Part shown: positions 60,001 to 64,000 of the stretch, piece by piece
Numbering within the stretch: the first letter of the stretch is position 1
How the letters are laid out: every line of letters starts with the position of its first letter
DNA from: Lamellibrachia columna
Lineage: Eukaryota; Annelida; Polychaeta; Sabellida; Siboglinidae
Length of the DNA: 64,000 nucleotides
Reading direction: 5' to 3'
Assembly: GCA_963662155.1 (NCBI GenBank)
Contig: OY759270.1
Coordinates: 7,661,461 to 7,725,460, forward strand
Program-made: the position numbers and the translations under genes
The notes under the pieces: model-generated
The model's input: the letters and a program-made list of their open reading frames with translations, nothing else
Database searches by the model: none
What the model was told of the DNA's origin: nothing

Positions 60001-62611
60001 TGTGTTCAGTAATAATTTGTGTTCATGTACATGTGTGTTCACTAGTGTTGGGTATCGGTTTGATTTTCATAATTGATCATCAGTTTGGCCAAACCGATCG
60101 ATGATCGATTATATACTTGTTTTGTGGGCGGCCATTGTTAGAATAAAACAAAGCAAATTTTATCTTTCCACCAGATAATTACTGATTGGTTTTTGCGTGT
60201 AGGGAAACTAGACACACATCAGCTGAAAAATAAAGTTTAAAATATGTTAAAAACTTTTTTCAGGGGGATTTCCCAAAGGACTGGTTTTTTAATGGATGGA
60301 TTGGCGAAATACTATGTTAGTGCTGGGTGATTATTTGTGGTGTCAGCGTTCATTTCAATATTTCCTAGAATGTTATGAGGTAAAATGTTTAAAAATCAAC
60401 TGACACGTTAGCCGCCCCAGCAACCTTAAGTGTGCATACTTCCACTGAGCCATAACAGAATGAGGACACTTTATGAACATGTATTAGTTATTTACTTATT
60501 ATAACTATTTTATTTTTTAATATATATTTTTAGCTCTATTATTTTATGTTTATGATTGCACATATGAGCAGGCTAGTCCCAGATATATGGCACTTTATAA
60601 ATTGGAGTAATTATAACAACAGGCCCAGGTAAAATGAGATAGTTTGAGTGAAGTATTCACCAGTCATGAGTTCTTATAACATGGTAATGTTCTGTCTTTA
60701 GTGGGACATTCGTAGCGGGGAGATTGTACAAGAGTATGACCGGCATCTGGGTCCTGTCAACACAATCACGTTCGTTGACCAGAATCGGCGATTTGTGACA
60801 ACATCTGATGACAAAAGTTTGCGTGTGTGGGAGTGGTAAGTGAGGGTGACTATTGCGATAGCTGTATTACTATGACAGTTTTATAACTACTGCGATAGTA
60901 TCGTGGAATAGCGAATAGCCAGGAAAGCAGTTCCAAACCATAGTTGACGGGTGGCACTATGGCCTTGGAGGCAGTTGATTCAACATGAATGATGCTGCTC
61001 TGATCGACAGTTGTTGATATTAGCTAAATAAACATGAAAGCACGTTTACAAACAGTAGTACAGTGACACATGTAGCCCTAATCATTGTTTCGCCAACTGT
61101 TGTTAATGTCTATAGTTCAATGTACTCTCAACAATAACTCTTAATAGTTCAATGTATGGGAGTACGTGTGATAAAAAAGTACTCTCTGGGGAGATGATAA
61201 CGAGATCTGGTTTCTTAAATTGTATTTAAATGGTTAGTTCAATTTCTTTTGCAGCTGTTTGTTCTATTTTACCCAAATCGTACTTTACTATGGTAAATTG
61301 CATTACAAGTTTGCAATGTTTTGGAATATCTTGAAGTGGCTGCAAATCACCATGCCAGTACTCCTGTGTCACACTCAGTAGGCTTATTCTGTTACGCAGC
61401 CCTTAGAATCTGAGTCCTCCATCTATTACTCGGAAATACAGATATTAAAAGATATCAGGTGTGCAAATTACATGTTTATATGGTGTTACAATTACATCTG
61501 TTTACATTATGTTACAACACATTCATTCCATTGCGTAGTCCTTAGTATCTAAGTGTACCAACAACAATTACTCGGAAATACAGATCTTAAAAGATATCAG
61601 ATGTGCAAAGTATATCTGGTTACATTGTGTTACAACACATTCATACATATTTAAGACATGAAACATGATTACTTGCATCTGATTGTAGGGACATTCCTGT
61701 TGACTTCAAGTACATTGCAGACACTACACTCAATTCTATGCCAGCTACAACGCTCTCATGCAATGGTAAGTGTTAGTCACAACACTCTTACGCAGTGGTA
61801 AGTGTTATTCACAACATTCATGCAATGGTAAGTGTCAGTCACAACAGTCTCATGCAATGGTATGTGTCAGTCACAACACTCATGCAATGGTAAGTTACAA
61901 CACTCATGCAATGATAAATGTTAGTTACAACACTCATACAATGGTAAGTGTTAGTTACAATACTCATGCAATGGTAAGTGTTAGTTACAACACTCATGCA
62001 ATGGTTAGTGTTAGTTACAACACTCATGCAATGGTTAGTGTCAGTCACAACACTCATGCAGTGATGTTTGTTACAACACTCATGCAATGGTAAGTGTCAG
62101 CTACAACCCTAATGCAATGGTAAGTGTTAACTACAACACTCATGCAGTGGTAAGTGTTGCCTGCAACAGCTAACTTTGCAGAGTAAAGTTAGCTTGAATG
62201 ACAGAATGGATGCAGTGGCCAATATGTTGACATGTTTATAGTACTTGTTGCTATCATGAGGCTCATGATTTGCCAGAATTTAGAAATTAAAATCAGCACA
62301 TCGAAATGGCAGATAGTTTGTAAACTTGTATTAGCCATCTGACTTTTTTGTTGGGGAAGATAGCAGCCATAGTTAAAATATTATCTTTTCTTTGACCACA
62401 TGGTGTATGCCTTTTTCATGTTATAGTTATGTGAATTGACAGTATATGAAAATTGGAAATTTGCAGGCAAGTGGCTGGCATGTCAGTCTATGAACAACCA
62501 GATCATCATCTTCAATGTGCTCAATCGGTTCAAGTACATGCGCAAGAAAGTCTTCAAGGGGCACATGGTGGCTGGATATGCATGCACCATAGACTTCTCT
62601 CCAGACATGAG
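46348..62611 (+). CDS. CDC40: CDC40/PRP17 pre-mRNA splicing factor (exons 1-12; 3' end outside window)
   Basis: CDC40 (yeast Prp17) is a WD40 protein that acts in the nucleus at the second catalytic step of splicing. Exons are 46348-46527, 48494-48580, 52992-53121, 53495-53578, 54108-54250, 54939-55035, 56250-56464, 57294-57441, 59602-59717, 60702-60835, 61689-61765 and 62467-62611. They total 1556 nt in one frame, giving 518 codons plus two bases. Human CDC40 has 579 aa, so about 60 residues lie to the right. Landmarks are an N-terminal [76 protein letters not shown] and [22 protein letters not shown] repeats end in IKIWE, CKLWD, IVCWD and LRVWEWD, followed by [11 protein letters not shown]. 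It runs divergently from WASF. All junctions keep frame and use GT-AG. Confidence 0.97.
46720..46895. repeat. Diverged tandem repeat with CGGCCCATGC motifs
   Basis: Units such as GTTTCGGCCCATGCAGACGG then ATGGTTCGGCCCAC recur with changes (TTCGGCCTACGCCGACGGAT, GATTCGACCCATGCTAG). The same motif reappears at about 47250 and 47660 at the edge of a larger duplication. In CDC40 intron 1. Confidence 0.6.
46920..47720. repeat. Two-copy tandem duplication of a roughly 400-bp segment
   Basis: 46.93-47.34 kb and 47.35-47.72 kb align along their length (for example TAATTAATGTCTAATGAAAT then GTTTACGAATTTCAAGATTA in both), with point differences and small indels. In CDC40 intron 1. Confidence 0.85.
47901..48182. 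mobile_element. Long foldback (hairpin) element
   Basis: The left arm (GTGCTCAGTATGATGATGTC, ATAATGCAATTTTTCACC, GAGCTCACGGAATGATGA) pairs with the reverse complement of the right arm (GGTGCTCGATATAATAATGT, ATAATGCAACTTTTCATG, GGGCTCATGGAATGATGA). The arms are about 115 bp and imperfect, with a short loop near 48.04 kb. A MITE is likely; no coding is seen. Confidence 0.75.
48494..48580 (+). CDS. CDC40: CDC40 exon 2
   Basis: Residues 61-89: [20 protein letters not shown] then KYEQLFAPS. Acceptor GGTTGAAG, donor AGT|GTAAGT. The 46-bp minisatellite of intron 2 begins at this donor. Confidence 0.95.
48581..49756. repeat. 46-bp minisatellite in CDC40 intron 2, left part
   Basis: The unit is GTAAGTAAACAAGCACCGCA, CAGTTGTTATGTATTGATGT, GATGAA. 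It begins at intron base +1, so each unit restarts with the donor hexamer GTAAGT. Variants are aaCaag/aaGaag/aaTaag and accGca/accCca/actCca. About 25 copies. It is split by a LINE insertion. Confidence 0.95.
49757..52505 (-). mobile_element. 5'-truncated LINE with long intact reverse transcriptase frame
   Basis: A minus-strand frame (stop at 50054-50056) runs open for about 817 LINE-derived residues. It starts in the end of the endonuclease domain ([16 protein letters not shown]) and continues through the reverse transcriptase: [12 protein letters not shown] (motif A Asp), [20 protein letters not shown] and [10 protein letters not shown] (catalytic FADD), to the C-terminal [12 protein letters not shown]. 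The first 28 residues of the open frame are minisatellite. The N-terminal endonuclease half is missing, so it cannot be autonomous as it stands. The 3' UTR ends in the short repeat CTTGAGACTTGAGAC instead of poly(A), as in CR1/L2-group LINEs. Family is jockey/CR1-like. Confidence 0.9.
52507..52951. repeat. 46-bp minisatellite in CDC40 intron 2, right part
   Basis: About nine further units of the same repeat as 48581-49756 on the far side of the LINE, ending about 40 bases before exon 3. Confidence 0.93.
52992..53121 (+). CDS. CDC40: CDC40 exon 3
   Basis: Residues 90-133: [20 protein letters not shown] then [15 protein letters not shown], matching FGPENPFRTQQ...QQRRTFATYG of human CDC40. Acceptor GTTGCAG, donor TATG|GTAAGC. 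Confidence 0.96.
53495..53578 (+). CDS. CDC40: CDC40 exon 4
   Basis: Residues 133-161: [20 protein letters not shown] then DKADKKKG, aligning with YALDPS of human CDC40. Acceptor TCTGGCAG, donor AAAG|GTAAAA. Confidence 0.92.
54108..54250 (+). CDS. CDC40: CDC40 exon 5
   Basis: Residues 161-208: [40 protein letters not shown] and TVMKPSE. The basic stretch is a plausible nuclear localisation signal. Acceptor GGTGTAG, donor GAG|GTGCTT. Confidence 0.95.
54715..54938 (+). repeat. 54-bp tandem copies of the exon 6 start and its acceptor
   Basis: Four degenerate copies precede the true exon: ATTGGATGATATTCTTGTCA (about 54728), ATTGGACAATAATCTTGTTA (54788), CAG|GATGTGCAGAAAGCATTGGA (54831) and CATGGACGATATTCTTGTTA (54896). 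All resemble exon 6 GATGAACAGAAAGCATTGGA. The third keeps an intact acceptor (TTTTCACCAG) and an in-frame start, but reaches TGA after 18 codons. Confidence 0.85.
54939..55035 (+). CDS. CDC40: CDC40 exon 6
   Basis: Residues 209-240: [20 protein letters not shown] then [12 protein letters not shown]. Acceptor TTTTCTTCAG, donor CATA|GTAAGT. The first part of this exon and its acceptor are duplicated several times just upstream (54715-54938). Confidence 0.94.
55785..55963. repeat. 35-bp minisatellite (about 5 copies) in CDC40 intron 6
   Basis: The unit is AGTGAATTTCTTGTCTTACA then ACCATGCCATGCCTG, nearly identical between copies. Confidence 0.92.
56250..56464 (+). CDS. CDC40: CDC40 exon 7 (start of WD40 propeller)
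   Basis: Residues 241-312: [40 protein letters not shown] and [12 protein letters not shown]. It opens the first WD repeat. Acceptor TTTGTAG, donor AAG|GTTGGT. Confidence 0.97.
56826..57092. repeat. (TA)n microsatellites in CDC40 intron 7
   Basis: Runs at about 56826-56860 and a longer run of about 27 TA units at 57038-57091. Confidence 0.93.
57294..57441 (+). CDS. CDC40: CDC40 exon 8 (WD repeat 2)
   Basis: Residues 313-362: [40 protein letters not shown] and [10 protein letters not shown]. Acceptor TTCTTACAG, donor ACAG|GTGAGA. Confidence 0.97.
57620..58600. repeat. 30-bp minisatellite with palindromic core (about 32 copies), intron 8
   Basis: The unit is CCATGCCACCCATAGGTGGT then GTGTGTCTCT. 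The core CCACC-CATA-GGTGG is an inverted repeat. Variant units have CCACCCATGGGTGG or CCATCCATGGATGG, still self-complementary. All six frames carry open stretches because 30 is a multiple of 3, so none is a gene. Confidence 0.95.
58858..59140. repeat. 15-bp repeat array with CAG|GTAATG motif, intron 8
   Basis: About 15 perfect copies of ACATACAGGTAATGT, then three of a 19-bp variant with an extra GTAT. Every copy has AG directly followed by GTAATG. Confidence 0.95.
59220..59560 (-). repeat. Dispersed repeat copy 4 with internal 35-bp tandem amplification
   Basis: The minus strand matches the 5440 and 14960 repeats (GCAAGAGCGTATGACTCCTT, CACTACCCAGTCACATGAC). The central 35-bp stretch (AGTTGTCATGTGACTGGGCA then GTGCAAGGAGTCATA, plus sense) is amplified about seven times at 59268-59515. 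It ends about 40 bases before exon 9. Confidence 0.8.
59602..59717 (+). CDS. CDC40: CDC40 exon 9 (WD repeat 3)
   Basis: Residues 362-400: [20 protein letters not shown] then [12 protein letters not shown]. Acceptor AATTTTGCAG, donor TGT|GTAAGT. Confidence 0.97.
59718..60701 (+). other. CDC40: CDC40 intron 9
   Basis: AT-rich DNA. GTGTTGGGTATCGGTTTGAT near 60046 and AAACCGATCGATGATCGATT near 60102 look like the end of a DNA transposon, but I cannot see a matching partner end. No exon. Confidence 0.4.
60702..60835 (+). CDS. CDC40: CDC40 exon 10 (WD repeat 4)
   Basis: Residues 401-445: [20 protein letters not shown] then [16 protein letters not shown]. Acceptor TGTCTTTAG, donor AGTG|GTAAGT. Confidence 0.97.
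61689..61765 (+). CDS. CDC40: CDC40 exon 11
   Basis: Residues 445-471: [20 protein letters not shown] then TLSCNG. Acceptor GATTGTAG, donor AATG|GTAAGT. The exon's last 20 bases plus the donor are amplified in the array that follows. Confidence 0.96.
61749..62165 (+). repeat. Tandem array of the exon 11/donor junction (about 14 copies)
   Basis: Units of 25-32 bp such as ACAACACTCATGCAATGGTA then AGTGTTAGTT repeat the last bases of exon 11 and the start of intron 11. Nine of about 14 keep GTAAGT. Read on from exon 11, the first intron codons are AAG TGT TAG, a stop. Confidence 0.92.
62467..62611 (+). CDS. CDC40: CDC40 exon 12 (last exon in window)
   Basis: Residues 471-518 plus two bases: [20 protein letters not shown] then [18 protein letters not shown]. 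Acceptor AATTTGCAG, donor ATGAG|GTATAC. Human CDC40 continues SYVISGDGNG, expected in an exon to the right of the window. Confidence 0.96.
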
Positions 62612-62750
62612 GTATACCTTGTCACCTCATGTACATATGTATACCTTGTCATCTCATGTACATATGTATACCTTGTCACCTCATGTACATATGTATACAT
62701 TGTCACCTCATGTACATATGTATACTTTGTTACCTCATGTACATATGTAG
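62612..62750. repeat. 27-bp minisatellite at the start of CDC40 intron 12
   Basis: Five units of CTCATGTACATATGTATACC then TTGTCAC begin immediately after the exon 12 donor, whose own sequence (CATGAGGTATACCTTGTCAC) resembles the unit. Confidence 0.9.
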
Positions 62751-62989
62751 CCCCTGCTGTGCTAATCAACCAAATGTCACATTTAGCAATTTTTTTTTGG
62801 CAGATTTAGCATAAAGAGCTTCAAAATGACGTAAAACTTAACATTCGGCAATAATTATGTCATTCTCAATTGCATTGTTCCTGTAGGCTGTATGTTATAA
62901 TAATCTCATAACTGTATTACTGAGATAATTGTTGATTTTTCAGTGAACGCTGGCACACCTGTCATTTTCGACTGGATAATAATTCTTTT

Positions 62990-63955
62990 CATTGTACTTT
63001 CACTGCTGCTTTCTCCTTCGCTGCTGCCTCTACAGTCTTCTCCCTCGCTACTGCCTCTACAGTCTTCTCCCTCGCTACTGCCTCTACAATCAGTAATCAT
63101 TCTTTTCGTTGTACTTTCACTGCTGCTTTCTCCTGCGCTACTGCCTCTACAGTCTTCTCCCTCGCTACTGCCTCTAAAGTCTTCTCCCTCGCTACTGCCT
63201 CTACAGTCTTCTCCCTCGCTACTGCCTCTACAGTCTTCTCCCTCGCTACTGCCTCTACAGTCTTCTCCCTCGCTACTGCCTCTACAGTCTTCTCCCTCGC
63301 TACTGCCTCTACAATCAGTAATCATTCTTTTCGTTGTACTTTCACTGCTGCTTTCTCCTGCGCTACTGCCTCTACAGTCTTCTCCCTCGCTACTGCCTCT
63401 AAAGTCTTCTCCCTCGCTACTGCCTCTACAGTCTTCTCCCTCGCTGCTGCCTCTACAGTCTTCTCCCTCGCTGCTGCCTCTACAGTCTTCTCCCTCGCTG
63501 CTGCCTCTACAGTCTTCTCCCTCGCTGCTGCCTCTACAGTCTTCTCCCTCGCTGCTGCCTCTACAGTCTTCTCCCTCGCTGCTGCCTCTACAGTCTTCTC
63601 CCTCGCTGCTGCCTCTACAGTCTTCTCCCTCGCTGCTGCCTCTACAGTCTTCTCCCTCGCTGCTGCCTCTACAGTCTTCTCCCTCGCTGCTGCCTCTACA
63701 GTCTTCTCCCTCGCTGCTGCCTCTACAGTCTTCTCCCTCGCTGCTGCCTCTACAGTCAGTAATCATTCTTTTCGTTGTACTTTCACTGCCGCTTTCTCCC
63801 TCATCTTTCTCCACAGTCTTCCCCTAACTACTGCCTCTACAGTCTTCCCCTAACTACTGCCTCTACAGTCTTCCCCTAACTACTGCCTCTACAGTCGATA
63901 ATCATTCTTTTCGTTGTACTTTCACTGCCTCTTTCTCCCTCTGTACAGTCAATAA
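62990..63955. repeat. 27-bp pyrimidine-rich minisatellite in CDC40 intron 12
   Basis: The unit is TCTTCTCCCTCGCTGCTGCC then TCTACAG, about 30 copies. It is arranged in larger blocks separated by CAGTAATCATTCTTTTCGTT and CTTTCACTGCTGCTTTCTCC. Frames on both strands (SSPSLLPLQ on plus, CRGSSEGED on minus) arise from the 27-bp period. Confidence 0.95.
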
Positions 63956-64000
63956 TCATTAAAACTGCTGCTGAACTCACAAAACTGCAATTTTTAATTA

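Noticed and set aside
62906..63827. Acidic CRGSSEGED repeat frame and its SSPSLLPLQ mirror
   Set aside because: Explained by the 27-bp array on opposite strands within CDC40 intron 12, with no start context or homology.

Overview
This is animal (metazoan) nuclear DNA. The genes are split by GT-AG introns, the non-coding DNA is AT-rich, and there are many transposon remnants and tandem repeats. The proteins match animal families, and the LINE and hAT-like debris suggests an invertebrate. A mollusc or another lophotrochozoan is my best guess, but nothing in the window fixes the phylum. I see no prokaryotic operon, no CRISPR array and no viral genome.

Three protein-coding genes fill the window. 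(1) Positions 1494-22145, plus strand: a complete 12-exon malic enzyme gene encoding 620 aa, NADP-type by its key residues, with an 81-residue first exon that looks like a mitochondrial leader. One intron uses a GC donor. (2) Positions 28346-42898, minus strand: the complete coding part of a WAVE/SCAR (WASF) gene in 5 coding exons, 599 aa, an activator of Arp2/3 actin nucleation. (3) Positions 46348 to beyond the right edge, plus strand: the first 12 coding exons (518 complete codons) of CDC40/PRP17, a WD40 second-step splicing factor. The last roughly 60 residues lie outside the window. Malic enzyme and WASF are convergent. WASF and CDC40 are divergent (head to head), the same arrangement as human WASF1-CDC40 on 6q21, so this looks like ancient microsynteny with a possibly shared promoter near 45.9-46.3 kb. 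The three genes belong to different processes (pyruvate/NADPH metabolism, actin, splicing), and nothing suggests a pathway cluster.

Most of the rest is introns packed with repeats. At least twelve minisatellite arrays (units of about 15 to 57 bp) cover roughly 12 kb. The largest is 4.3 kb of a 57-bp unit inside the WASF gene. Other repeats are five non-autonomous DNA transposons with hAT-like CAG...CTG ends (three with 5-bp, one with 6-bp and one with 8-bp target duplications), a Tigger/pogo-like element, several foldback MITEs, four LINE fragments (one with a long intact reverse transcriptase frame, inserted into a minisatellite) and a family of unclassified dispersed repeats.

The most unusual pattern is in CDC40. 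Several of its intronic tandem arrays start at, or repeat, splice-site sequence. The intron 2 array begins at the donor. The intron 11 array repeats the exon 11/donor junction about 14 times. The start of exon 6, with its acceptor, is tandemly duplicated upstream. A 15-bp array repeats CAG|GTAATG, and the intron 12 array repeats a pyrimidine tract plus CTACAG. Whether this affects splicing or only reflects where slippage was seeded can be tested with RNA data.
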